From Platycnemis pennipes (Eukaryota > Arthropoda > Insecta > Odonata > Platycnemididae), in the NCBI GenBank assembly GCA_933228895.1, contig OW121849.1, positions 124,128,849 through 124,192,848 of the forward strand: a stretch of 64,000 nucleotides of DNA, written 5' to 3'. A program made the position numbers and the translations under genes. Numbering within the stretch: position 1 is the first letter of the stretch; each line of letters starts with the position of its first letter. The notes under the pieces are model-generated. The model was not told the origin of the DNA. It saw only the letters and a program-made list of their open reading frames with translations, and did not search any database. This document shows, in pieces, positions 22,801 through 34,200 of this stretch.

Positions 22801-24334
22801 ATATATTATGTGCAGTAATATCTAGTGCACGTTTCCTTAGTTTTTTGACGAATTTTTTCGGGCCAAAATTTAAATAAAATTTTTTATGGGAATGAAGGTC
22901 ATCATACTCCCATAAGTACAATGCATTTCAACGTGAAAAACCTTCATTTTAAAATCCATATATCCTTGTTAAATGGCCGATGACATAGCAATATTTTTAC
23001 GCCATTTGATAGGGAAAACGATGGACTATACTATATGTTAAAATCAGGGCAAGTTTTCGGGCCTGCCTAAAATGATGGTTCCTCCTTAAGTTCTGTCATT
23101 CATCCATTCGTCCAAACATTTGTCCATTTTTGAGTTAAAGTATTGTATGTTCCAATCTGGTCGAATCATATCATTTATTAATGGGAAGGTTAGCTCTTGA
23201 GACAGTCTTTGATATTAATCCTTAAAATATGATTTCCAGGCAAAGAAAAACCTATTTCGCTTGCCTGCTTTTTGTGCTGCTGCTGCTAATTATTCAGTCA
23301 TTAAAGAGTTTTTTTGCATGATATTCAAAGAAAATATAAAATTTCATTTCTCAATTGTACTAAGGTACTAAAGTAAATTCGAGAATATTTATACCAATGT
23401 ATATGTATAAAGGAATGAATGAATATTATTCAATTTTATCTTAAGACAAGCAATCGCAAGTAAAAACGAGTTGTGAACCTAAAGAGATCACTTGACAGGT
23501 ACCACACTCCCTTCCAGCGCCACGCCCAATTGCACACCCAAATTGGGTTGAAAACAACTCGAAAATTATGGAAGCGTGATTTCTGGAGCAACGAACAAAA
23601 AATTCGGCTTGTGGAGGACTGTGCATGGACTGGATTGTGGCTAAGAGGCAGAAGGCGCATTTTAGTATTTTGCGGAATATGATTCAACTCCATTTTTCAT
23701 GCCTGTAATTTAATCAAAAAATGAATGGCGAGAAAACCAAGGACGATTTTTTGGGAAACTTTAGATGGGCGAAATGAAAGCGAAGAGGCTGAGCCAAGAA
23801 TAATGGGTAATGAATAAGTAAGACCGATCTGAAGAAACTCCCCAGCCACGACTCAAGGAAAGGAGTGAGTAGAAGTTACGCAAAGAAAAGGTAATTGTGT
23901 AATTGAAAAGGCTTGGAATGGTTATGAGCATAAATTACGATTTCTCAGTGTCTCAGATTTGTGACATAAAAAGAGTGTATAGTAGTAAGGGAATGAGCAT
24001 TACATCTTCCTCTACAGTAATCATTGAATAAAATATTAATAGGTGAACAGTTCACTTGAGAATATGTTAATAATAGAAGAAGGTGGACTGTTTGGCAAGC
24101 TCAAGGGGTGAGCGAAAGTGTAATGCTCCAGGTAAAATGAAGGGAAACAAAAGAAAAAGGGATATTTAAGAGGGATTACACGTAGGAAACGATTTTTTTC
24201 AGCAGCAAGGACCTAAGTGAGGATGCTCTACACTGGTGGGGAAATATTGAGCACGAACTTGCCAAGATCAAGTAAGATATTTTGTGACGATTAATCCGTA
24301 CTGGACTGAAAGCTCGTGGTAGAAGATTTTGGCA
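19831..24334. other. AT-rich intergenic DNA, nothing firmly recognised
   Basis: The longest frame (20897-21289, 130 codons, plus) starts from an ATG but has no recognisable motif; its 5' part also has an open frame on the other strand. No paired repeat with a convincing target duplication was found. Confidence 0.4.
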
Positions 24335-25110
24335 TAACGGGGAATATGCATGAAATGTGTATCTCGAAGATTAATGATGTACGCGATGCGAAATTTTCTC
24401 ACCAATTAAAATATGTAAGCAAAATTTTTACATGGCAACCACAACGATTATTAAAATGATATTAAAATGTTCCCGAAAATTGACGACAGTCACGTGACCT
24501 GTAACGCCTTCTGGCGTCACTGCGCGGTATAGGCTCCATATTACTACGGTGACAGACATTTATTTTTAAAAGAAAACGAAGCGAATATATTGTTTTGAGG
24601 TCTTTAGCCGTTTCTCGAGAAACGATGACTGAAAAAATACTTAAAAAAGCACTTTCCGGCAATTATCTTTGGCTGACTCCCTTATGGCGGCGTTCTTCTT
24701 AAAAAAATCCAGCAATTGCTTATACGTAGCAGACATTCTTGGACACTATACAGGGGTTATATAATTTATGGACGATTTGTTCGTTACCATCCATACTACG
24801 TAGATAAAAAATTGAAATAAAATCGTGTATTGCATTAAACACATGAAATAAGTACATACTTATTCGCCAAGTATTCATTTAGCAACTTACCTCCTCGCAT
24901 AAACAGATAAACAACGCCCTTAGTGATACCGTGCCGTGACGTCATGTGATGACGTCGTGTTTTTAAGTTGCCGAAAAGGTACAATTTTCAAAGAGTGATT
25001 GATATCATTGTAACGCAACTTACTTCTTTAGCAAAATTTTCGCCAAGCACATTTTAGCTAATAAACTTCTCATTCAAAGAGTTATAAAAAATAGTGCATG
25101 TTCCCCATTG
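24335..25110. mobile_element. 775-bp MITE, copy 2
   Basis: Same element and orientation as 9441-10213. The right end is intact (GCATGTTCCCCATTG). The left end has decayed to TAACGGGGAATATGCA. The E-box palindrome GTCACGTGAC (24489-24498) and one TGACGTCA (24937-24944) are retained, while the first TGACGTCA of copy 1 has become TGGCGTCA. Confidence 0.8.
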
Positions 25111-25644
25111 TTACGGAGATTTTCTCCTGAAAATCCAGTACCAACGCCATGCCGTACAGACATGGAAAAGAACGTTTTTCTGGAGAAATTATTCATCAGA
25201 GTGACAACGTCAAGGTGCATAACAGGTTTCCTCTGAGATATGGGATTTGCCTTTACTGGTATATCCTAAGTTTTTAATGGCTGAAGCCACACTTCATAGT
25301 ATATTTATTTAAGTATATGGAGCGCGCTTTCATAATTTGAAGTCAACTTGTACCGTTCGTTGATGTGTACGTTAAGCTAATACGGTCGGGCTGGGCATAA
25401 TGAACCACGTAAGACTGAGGGTTAGTTTACCTTACGAGCTTGTTATGAAAGAGCATATTCATGAGATTCATCGTACTTTCTACGAGCTAGTTACCTAAAT
25501 ACTTACGTTTGATCACAAGATGGGGAAGGAGATCCTTCAGAATTTGCATATCAACTTAACTTCCATTTCTGTATACTAATTCTAGTCAAATGGTTTTTTA
25601 GGAGTTTAGGTCCTTGTGAAAATGATGAGATTGAACTATTTGGC

Positions 25645-25649
25645 CGACG
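25645..25649. repeat. Target-site duplication, left (CGACG)
   Basis: Identical to 29626-29630. It fits the CGNCG-like 5-bp target preference reported for Transib transposons. Confidence 0.9.
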
Positions 25650-26346
25650 CACAGTGGGGCCAAATCGCATTTTGCCGGACAAAAGTCCAAAACTGCTTTT
25701 TATGAGATAACGTCTTGAAATTTGGCACATATACACACAAATGATTACTGATTATGGAATGGTAAGTCATTTGTCATAGGTATCACTCGTTACTTAGATA
25801 CAGAGGCTCAAACACGACCAAATTTCGAAAAAAGCGCCCGCTCTCATTTTTCTTCGAAAATCTTAAAAGTTGAGCGGATATAGGAGTAATTAAAGGATTT
25901 TTATGAAATAAAAAACATTACCATTTGTGAACAGGGTACTTTGCCTATACTAAGCATAAGTTTGAGACATTTTTGCCGTTTTTTGAGTGCTATTACGTCA
26001 CAAAATGGCGGACCCTTTTTTAGACAAAATTTTACATAAAGTAGACAATATAATCCTTATTCGGAAAATGGTCTCTAGGATACTTCATCAGAGTATAAAT
26101 TGAAGATATTTCTAGGTTATTCCGTAAAAATATTTGAAAAAAGTTTGCGACGCCGAGAATAAACTCGATTTTTCGATCGCGCGTCGCGGCCCGGCTCCGC
26201 GCAGCGGGACCTGGAAATACCGAGACTCCGTTGGATTGTTCATGTTGTGTGGATAATAACTCCTCTAATTTAACTTTTTTAAGCTTTTCATGCTGTCACT
26301 GATTTCTAAAGATTCTATGCTGAAGATATTTCGAGGATATTGGTTC
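25650..26346 (+). repeat. Left terminal inverted repeat of the Transib element
   Basis: The heptamer CACAGTG is at 25650-25656, a 22-base spacer at 25657-25678, and ACAAAAGTC at 25679-25687 (seven of nine matching the RSS nonamer ACAAAAACC). The arm includes the GC-rich CGCGTCGCGGCCCGGCTCCG. Weaker similarity with the right arm continues, with gaps, to about 26450. Confidence 0.9.
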
Positions 26347-26523
26347 GAAATAATGGATCAGTTAGTAGTGTCCATATGTTCTTCAGTGCACTCCATTCAG
26401 TCACTCGTAACTGAGGTAAATTTGTTATTTGAATCATTTTCGGAATCATTTTCAATCACAACCACTCTTAGTAGGGCTAGGAGAGTGCTTTCAAATGTAG
26501 GAAAAGTCCTGATGTGGTGACGG

Positions 26524-27470
26524 AGATGTCACCTGAGGAGATTTTGTCCTTACTGATCACTAGGGGGCTCACTTATAGTCAGTATTATACACTTAGAAGC
26601 TCCGTTCTTAGTCACTGACACGAGTTGTATCCCCGATGCGGATTACCCCGATGGAATAAGTATAACCGAAAACATGTGCGAAGTGAATCTTCAATATTTG
26701 TTCAATCATACGGTCTCATGGGTACTGTAGTGCGTATCTACAGCGCAAACCTCCAGCGATGAAGTTAATTGCACTTTAATATGCAAGTACGGGTTTGATG
26801 GAAGTTCGGGCCACGCCGAATATAAAGAACTGTGGGAACGAGCAGATTTGTTAGATGAATTTTTGTTCATGAGATCCCTAGTGCCTCTTACTTTGGTAAA
26901 TGATTCTTCAGGTAAGAGATTCAAGCGTATCTATTTTATCTTTGGCTAATCCGCATATATAACAAACTGGCAATATTAATACTTTCCCTGTTTTAGCTGT
27001 GATTATCTGGGCAAATCCGTGGCCGTCGACCATCAGATTTTGCCGGCCCATTCGTTTTCAGTGGCTGAAAGAGGCGAAGGAGATTGCCAAGACAGAAAAT
27101 AATTATTTGCAAAAGCAGATTGACGATTTATAAAATTGGATTTCGGGATGTTATTCATTGTCCTATATGCCGACCACGGTCCATAAAGTACTCATACATG
27201 GCGCGGATTTTTCGAAAGGGGCAATTCTTCCCTTAGGCCAGCTATCCGAAGAGGCGATGGAGGCCCGCAATAAGGACGCCATAAAATTTTGAGAGAGATT
27301 CACGCGGAAAAACTCCAGGATGGCCACCATTGAGGACCTATTCAAAAGACTTAATCACGTTCGATCCGTTGCTTTCCTCCACCACATCATTGACTTCGAA
27401 GACTGATAGGAGGCTTCCGAAGGAATTACGAGAACTATTACTAATAGAAGACAAAGAAGAAGAATAGAAT
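26524..27470 (+). pseudogene. Decayed RAG1-like (Transib) transposase with one intron
   Basis: Pieces in order: 26526-26633 (MSPEEILSLL...LYP, stop at 26616); after a frameshift, 26644-26911 (PDGISITENMCEVNLQ, stop at 26728, then KYGFDGSSGH); an 85-bp intron 26912-26996 with GTAAG and TTTTAG; then 26997 onward (VIIWANPWPSTIRFCRPI, stop at 27131, TTVHKVLIHG, LSEEAMEARNKD, stop at 27290, RFTRKNSRM) and a frameshifted end to about 27466. The Asp at 26797-26799 and the Glu at 27260-27262 sit where RAG1 has Asp600 and Glu962, with RAG1-like context (CDG...; SEGNESGNK). The central part, with the second catalytic Asp and the Cys pair, is deleted near 27131. Homology rests on motif memory, not on a search. 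It may be a related RAG1-like branch rather than Transib in the strict sense. Confidence 0.78.
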
Positions 27471-27589
27471 CAAACTGAGATGATGGTTACGACTCGTCCG
27501 AGGACTAAGAATTTTTCTTGAAACGAACAATCGGCAAAGAAAGTTTGGTCAAAGGTGTTGTAGTGACGAATTCGTGGGGATGGGTGAGT

Positions 27590-27660
27590 GGTTAAGGAAA
27601 GGATAGTGAAAAGGCGATCGCATTGTCAGGAGTCCGCTACCAACCACCCTTTCCTTAACC
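27590..27660. repeat. Short inverted repeat inside the Transib interior
   Basis: GGTTAAGGAAAGG at 27590-27602 is the exact inverse of CCTTTCCTTAACC at 27648-27660. The flanks are also partly symmetric (GGGTGAGT / CTTACCC). It could be the end-to-end remnant of a small foldback element. Confidence 0.5.
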
Positions 27661-28927
27661 GCTCCCTTACCCACCCTTGCTAATCCCTCATTTGAACACC
27701 GCCGACCTAACTTTCTCTGCCGACCCTCCACCCTCCTTTCATTTTCTCCTTCTTGCGTTTTTCCCTTCATTGGCGCAAACAGACCTCTTCTCACCCTTAT
27801 CTCTCTCTCTCAAGGAGCGTATCGGTACACGTACGAACAACCCATCTCCTCTGTTTTTCGCCTTCTTAACCATTCCCAAATATAAACATGGTGTGTGCTT
27901 TCAGAAATTTGTCAACTGCCTGAAGAGGACTCGGTGAGCTAAAACTAAGGATGCTCTGTGGGTGAAAAATCATTTGGGATAATGATTTTTATGTTCTTTT
28001 CAGTATCTTACAAGTAATGGCATTTCATTTATATTATTGAATTGATTTTATCGGTACTAACAATATCAAAATGAATTTAACTAATTCTCGTTTATTGCCA
28101 TACTCTTTTCAAATTACTTTCTCTTTTTAAACCATAAGTAAGAGATGGCGCATCAAATTCTATGCAAAACAACTGCAGTTTTCTAATTTTGTTTAATATA
28201 TTATTGAATAATCTAATTGTGTTTCATGTATATTACTTTACTTTTAGTCGAGACCATTGCAATTTGACATATTACATTGTGTGATCAGCATTGCGAAATA
28301 AAAATGCAAAAGCACTGTAATCTCAAGTTTAAATTAATCCATCCCTCAAACCTAATGATCCAGTATCTCACTCCATGCAAGCGGATGATAATGCGCACAA
28401 CAGAGCTTTTTGTAAACACTCATGAAATCATGCTGATTTTAAACAGAATTTTGAATTTCATTGTAAGAAGTAATATAGAACGATATTGTGAAAATGATTC
28501 CCTTTAGGTTATCCTTAAAATTAAATATCAATTTTCATATATTGTCAGTTCTAAGTTACTTATAGGAGAGTATGCACTAATATTATTTCTGACGCATCAA
28601 AGAGTCGGATAACAAAGAGCAACAACAAGTTGTAATTTGCCAAGCAGGCATGTTTTTTTAAGACTGCACATTGTCATAAAACGTTCCGTTTTGCGCCACC
28701 CTCCTCTGGTTGTAAAGGCGTAGGATGTAGTTCGGGGTGGAGGAGGAGACGGTAAAGGGAAAGAAGGGTATCCCAAATGTTGCCTTTTTATGGAGAACAT
28801 GTATGGTTCCCCGAGAACCGGCATTCTTGCTCAAGTGATGAAAGACGTTCATAATTTCCAGCATGATTCCGAAAATTATCCAAATAAAAAAATTACCGCA
28901 GTTACGAGTGCACTAATCCATTCTCTA

Positions 28928-29625
28928 GAACCAATATCCTCGAAATATCTTCAGCATAGAATCTTTAGAAATCAGTGACAGCATGAAAAGCTTAAAAAAG
29001 TTAAATTAGAGGAGTTATTATCCACACAACATGAACAATCCAACGGAGTCTCGGTATTTCCAGGTCCCGCTGCGCGGAGCCGGGCCGCGACGCGCGATCG
29101 AAATATCGAGTTTATTCTCGGCGTCGCAAACTTTTGTCAAATATTTTTACGGAATAACCTAGAAATATCTTCAATTTATACTCTGATGAAGTATCCCAGA
29201 GACCATTTTCCGAATAAGGATTATATTGTCTACTTTATGTAAAATTTTGTCTAAAAAAAGGGTCCGCCATTTTGTGACGTAATAGCACTCAAAAAACGGC
29301 AAAAATGTCTCAAACTTATGCTTAGTATAGGCAAAGTACCCTGTTCACAAATAGTAATGTTTTTTATTTCATAAAAATCCTTTAATTACTCCTATATCCG
29401 CTCAACTTTTAAGATTTTCGAAGAAAAATGAGAGCGGGCGCTTTTTTCGAAATTTGGTCGTGTTTGAGCCTCTGTATCTAAGTAACGAGTGATACCTATG
29501 ACAAATGACTTACCATTCCATAATCAGTAATTATTTGTGTGTATATGTGCCAAATTTCAAGACGTTATCTCATAAAAAGCAGTTTTGGACTTTTGTCCGG
29601 CAAAATGCGATTTGGCCCCACTGTG
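28928..29625 (-). repeat. Right terminal inverted repeat of the Transib element
   Basis: Inverted copy of 25650-26346. I counted about five substitutions over about 700 bp by eye. It carries the same heptamer, spacer and nonamer-like arrangement reading inward from 29625. Confidence 0.9.
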
Positions 29626-29630
29626 CGACG
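29626..29630. repeat. Target-site duplication, right (CGACG)
   Basis: Follows the right terminal CACTGTG directly and repeats the left flank. Confidence 0.9.
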
Positions 29631-30109
29631 TTCCGGAAATTATATATTTTTTCCTTCATCAGGGTTAAAATGGGATGAACCATCAATGAACATAGGTAAA
29701 TTGAAATTAAAAACCATTTATATATTTAAAAAAGAGGTCTGGAAATCAGCTTACTAATTCCATTTTTTATCAATATCTTCATTATTTAGACACTCCTGGT
29801 GTTGTATAATTTCTCGTAAAATAATTGTTTCCCCTTTCGTAATTTAAATTCCAGTAAATGAGAATTTGAAGTTTTTTTCTCGCAAACCGTGCAGTGTAAA
29901 TTCAATATACCGCTGTGCAATATATTTCGTGGACTTAAGTTACAGAATGGATTCTCCCAAAAGCGAAGTTAGAATGCTAAAACATATTTCTTCTCGAATC
30001 CATTAAATATTTGAAAACGCAACAATTTCCAATGGAATATATTCACAATAGGTGGAGTGGTTAGGGGAGAGGCTGGGGTGGGACTCGATTCGCTACTAAC
30101 TCCTCGTTG

Positions 30110-30444
30110 GTTGGTTGGTTATTTAGGGGAGGCGACCGACAGCTGAGGTCATTTGCGCCATTTAGGATAGGTGGATAATTGGGTAATGGTAGGAGTTTTC
30201 AGGGAATGGAGGAAGGGTGGAGAGAAACCCGGCGTCGGCATTAGCCTACTCTTAACGAAAGGCGCGAAGGGGACCACGGCTTAACGTCCCATCCGACGGA
30301 CGGAGTACTGTACTTGAAATTCCCTCCACTAGACACTCAAGTGGGGACCGGTTTTCCACTGAAAAATCCACCACTGCCGGGAATCGAACCCGGGCCCTCG
30401 GGATGGGAAGCCAGTACTCTAGCCACCACACCAACCCGATCCAC
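30110..30444 (-). repeat. Complete tRNA-derived SINE (family A) with 15-bp target duplication
   Basis: ACTAACTCCTCGTTG occurs at 30095-30109 and again, exactly, at 30445-30459. Read on the minus strand the element opens GTGGATCGGGTTGGTGTGG, has an A box around TGGTGGCTAGAGTACTGG, a B box GGGTTCGATTCCCGG, a body with GGATGGGACGTTAAGCC and GGTTTCTCTCCACCC, and ends in an (AACC)n-like tail. This is the reference copy of the family here. The perfect duplication shows LINE-mediated retroposition. Confidence 0.92.
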
Positions 30445-31057
30445 ACTAACTCCTCGTTGCGTATCCTGACGAGAGGTCCTAGATTTTTATCTAAAAATTA
30501 GATTATATTTAGATAAGATTGTTTTTTTAATGGGTAGGTTAATGCTTTTTTTTTAAGTGTTGAAAAAAAACTCACCATTTAAAAAACTGTCCATCCATTT
30601 AGACCAGAGGGCGTCAAATTAATGTCCAACTCGCCTTTTAGTTCTCAATGTGCTGCTCCCGCGCACACAATATGAGGGCGAGATTTATGATGTGGCCTCA
30701 TATAATCATTATTTGATTATTGTACAACTATGACATTTTATAGCCCCTCTGAAACTCCCGTCCTCACCTCGTGAATCAATAATTAACACCACTAAAGGGT
30801 TTCATGAGCCCCCTGGACACAATTTGGAAATATTTAATTGGAATTGGCAATTGGAATCAATAAAATTGTCATATCGAATGCCGCTGATTAATGTTTAGAT
30901 GATAAACACTAATGCGGGATGAGGAACCATAAGGAATTCAAAGTCACGCATATTATATTTCGGAACTTGATTATTACTCCACATCATATTTTTTCAAGAT
31001 ATTGATATTTGACGCTCACTAAAAGAATCCAAAATCTGCTATTTGCATGAGTAGTTC

Positions 31058-31256
31058 AATTTCATTGATAGAATGACTAAGGATGAAGTCCTGACAAGAA
31101 CGGGAGAAAAGATAAGTCTTCTGAAAACCATAAGAAGATGACGTGAAAACTTAATTGGGCATATCTTTAGACGTGATGGTCAGATGACGACAATTACTGA
31201 GGGACAAGTGAACGGGAAGAATGGCCAAGGAAGGCCTCTTGTGAGACATACGGATC
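31058..31256 (+). mobile_element. Short RTE-like reverse transcriptase fragment
   Basis: Translates, with one in-frame stop, as FIDRMTKDEVLTRTGEK, LLKTIRR, RENLIGHIFRRDGQM and EGQVNGK. It is collinear with the thumb region of the copy at 17765-18655 (FIDRVTNEGVLRRVGEK, LIGYILRHDGLM, EGKVNGK). Same family, strongly truncated. Confidence 0.8.
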
Positions 31257-31259
31257 ATC

Positions 31260-34200
31260 CTCGGGGTTGTCATAGGTTTTTCATACCCTCTCTGAGTGTA
31301 AATGGCTTGAAATTTTGCAATTTAATGTGGTGGTGAGGCAAGCAAAATTATCTCCAACATTGTGCATTATTTTAGAGAGTTGGATAGTTTCCTATGTTTT
31401 TTTATTATCTTTATCGAAAGTATTCTAACCTCTGAAGTAGGTAGGTATTTTTAGCCGTTCAATTTAAAAATTACATTAAGTATTTTTCCTCATCAAATCG
31501 ATAGAGAAAACAATCAACGACGCGAAAACGCGACGGCAAACTATTGCATGCAGGTAAATTATGCGTGACGAGACAATATTTCCTCTACCTGCCGATAGGT
31601 AGTGCTGCGGACGCTTCCAAGCACATCGTGTGCAAGGAGACTACAATATCCGTGATCGTGTAGGTACTCCGTGAACGTTTATTTACTAGTCTCGGAGGTA
31701 TTTTCAATTAGTCGATATATTATGATTAACTTTCAATTGTTTATTTAAAATAATTTATTCAGTTGATTCATCTAAAAATACATAGTTAGTATTCATTTTA
31801 CTAAGCATACCGTAAAGTTGGTCCATAGTTGCGCGAAATTCACGCCCTACTTCGCAGTATCAGAGGACTCCATGAGCAGGATTCCCAGGAGCCTATAAAA
31901 GAGCTATTAATACCATGTTTAACGGAGGAGACTTTTCGAACCTTGATAGTTTTCATAGACTATTGTTAATACACATACAATGGAAGTGAGGGGCTCTGAA
32001 TTAAAATGTCAAGTTCCGGAGACGAATATTTCCAATACCTTGCAAGGTAAACTATGTACCAGTTACGTCAGCAACAAGGTAGCGCATCCCATCTGAGCTT
32101 TTTCAAATGATCTTAAAATTAACAGTTAATTATCTATTACACTTGGATTTCTCAAACCAAATTCTTCTGCGTAAAATAAATATATTCTTGGTTGGGAACG
32201 AGTCACAATTAATGAATTCTGTTTTCTTTCATGGAGGAAACTACCCCATTGTAACTACTCAGCTTTGGTATTTATAAGAGGCTTGGAGACATGGGGAAAA
32301 CTAGGTTGATCGGTTTAGGTGGTAAAGGTTGGGCCTTTATAGCACCTGGTAGGAGATAGTAAAAATGTTCTTAGTCCATGATTGAGTGAATGGATTTTAT
32401 AGACAGGTTGAGACGATTATTCCTTTCTGGTTGAAAAGCTGAATTTGTTCGGGGAATTTGGAAACGAGGACAAATTTAACTGTCCAAAAAATAAGTGCAG
32501 GCCTTTTAAATTGTTCGAGAAAGGTTTGGTAAAGCATCTAAGGGATTTATTCTACTGAATGGGGTATTAAAACAATCCACGATAACGTGGAAGCATTCTG
32601 ATTACACCATTCTTTAATGAGTGGAATTTATCTCGAGAATAAAGAGAGACGATGAAGAAAAACAGGACAAAAGTTTACAATAACATCAACAAAAAGAATA
32701 TAATCAGTGGCAATATTGGCAAAATTAGTTGCAGCCAAAGGATTAATTGGAACGGGAAAAACGGGGAAAAGAAAATTCTCCTTTTCGAAAGTTTTGCATG
32801 CGTTTATTTTTTTTCTTTATAATGAGCCATTTAGGCGAATAAACAATTGATGATTAAGGATAGTGAGCTCCAGATCCAAGAGTTGCAGTCAAACAAAGTA
32901 GGTGATTGTAGAGTGGGAGTGTAAACGATAGAGTACTTAACTACAGAATTAAAAGTGAGGCACCATATGATAGCATGTTAGTGATGTCCTTGGAGTTATA
33001 CCGTTCGGTAAATCCATAAAAACTAGGTGGATATGTCTATTGATATGCAAAAGCGAAGCAAATGTATGTACATGCCAATTATTTTATCATTAAGGAGAAA
33101 AAATGATGTGTCAAATTAGCAGGAAACCGTGTGAATTTTACGTATGGACTGCTTGCTGCTCTCAAAGAAATTCTCCGGATTTGAGACATCAGGATTTCTG
33201 AGCAGGTTTACCCCTCCGTAACTCAGGGATCTATCAACCTTTTTATACGCAATTTCGAACGCCGTTTCGACCATGGCTCTGAAGAATCCGACGCGAAGAA
33301 TATAAAGGGGAAGAAAAAAAAACGAGTGTCAGAAACACACGAAATTTCAGTGCCCTGCGCGACAGACAGTGGATCCGCTTCCCTTCACACACTCATCCAA
33401 GCTTTGGGAAGTCGATGCACGCAGCACAAATCCAAGTCGTTTGAAACTGTGAGCGAACCAAAGCATTTTAAATCGCTTCGCCTTCCTCCGCTCTGCGAAT
33501 TAGATGAGAACCTACGATGTGGAAGCGAACCCACTGTGACTGGAGGAGTGAAATAAATACCTCATTAAAATCCTGCTGATTTTAAAACCCCATGGATATC
33601 CGTAGTTATATCCGACGCCGGAGACGACTGAAACTGCCATGTTAGCGTAAGAATTGTCTGCGGTCAGCAATAATTCTGGGAGAGCTCTCCCAAAAAGCTG
33701 TGAAGCCACCGAGCTATCGGACGTGAAGAACGTAAATGTTTTGACGACGCTTAAAGAGGACTGGAATGGAATATTGAGTCTAATATTAGACCTACCCAAG
33801 AACAGGCCAGCATGAAATGCTAGTCGTGTTCTTTTTTAACTACGTGGAGATTTTAAATTGCATTATTATGCCTCATTATATGGCCATTTTTACAGCCAAT
33901 AACCATAATATTGATCTACTTCCTTACCATGATTACATTCCTGAAATATAGCATAAATTATTCATTGCACTCTGCCTACCTTATATTTCATATTTTCAAC
34001 CTTCCAAAACTTTTTAGAAACGCCTATTGGTTTCCCCTACTGAAACTACATTCTCAGTTAATATTAGGAAATTATAAACATGCGATGGTGAAAGAGTCTA
34101 CACTATAGGCACTACCTTCTTCAATTGTGCCAAATATGCGTGTTCTGAATTTGCACACGCTCGGTCATCTCCGCCACAATCTATATAATATCCTGTAACT

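Larger units (their letters stand above)
25650..29625. mobile_element. Complete Transib-type DNA transposon (RAG1-related), non-autonomous
   Basis: The element is 3976 bp and bounded by a perfect CGACG duplication (25645-25649 and 29626-29630). A 5-bp CG-rich target duplication is characteristic of Transib. Both ends start CACAGTGGGGCC, and the first seven bases equal the recombination-signal heptamer used by RAG1/RAG2. The terminal inverted repeats run about 700 bp (25650-26346 and 28928-29625) with only a handful of differences. Inside, on the plus strand, is a decayed RAG1-like transposase with an internal deletion. The rest of the interior (27480-28900) has no recognised gene. The element could only move if a transposase were supplied by another copy. 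Confidence 0.88.

Noticed and set aside
20547..23095. TTAAGGAGGAACC and its inverse 2.5 kb apart, as ends of a TTAA-type transposon
   Set aside because: TTAA is itself palindromic, so only nine bases are informative, and the next bases do not match. Inverted matches of this length are expected by chance in 64 kb.
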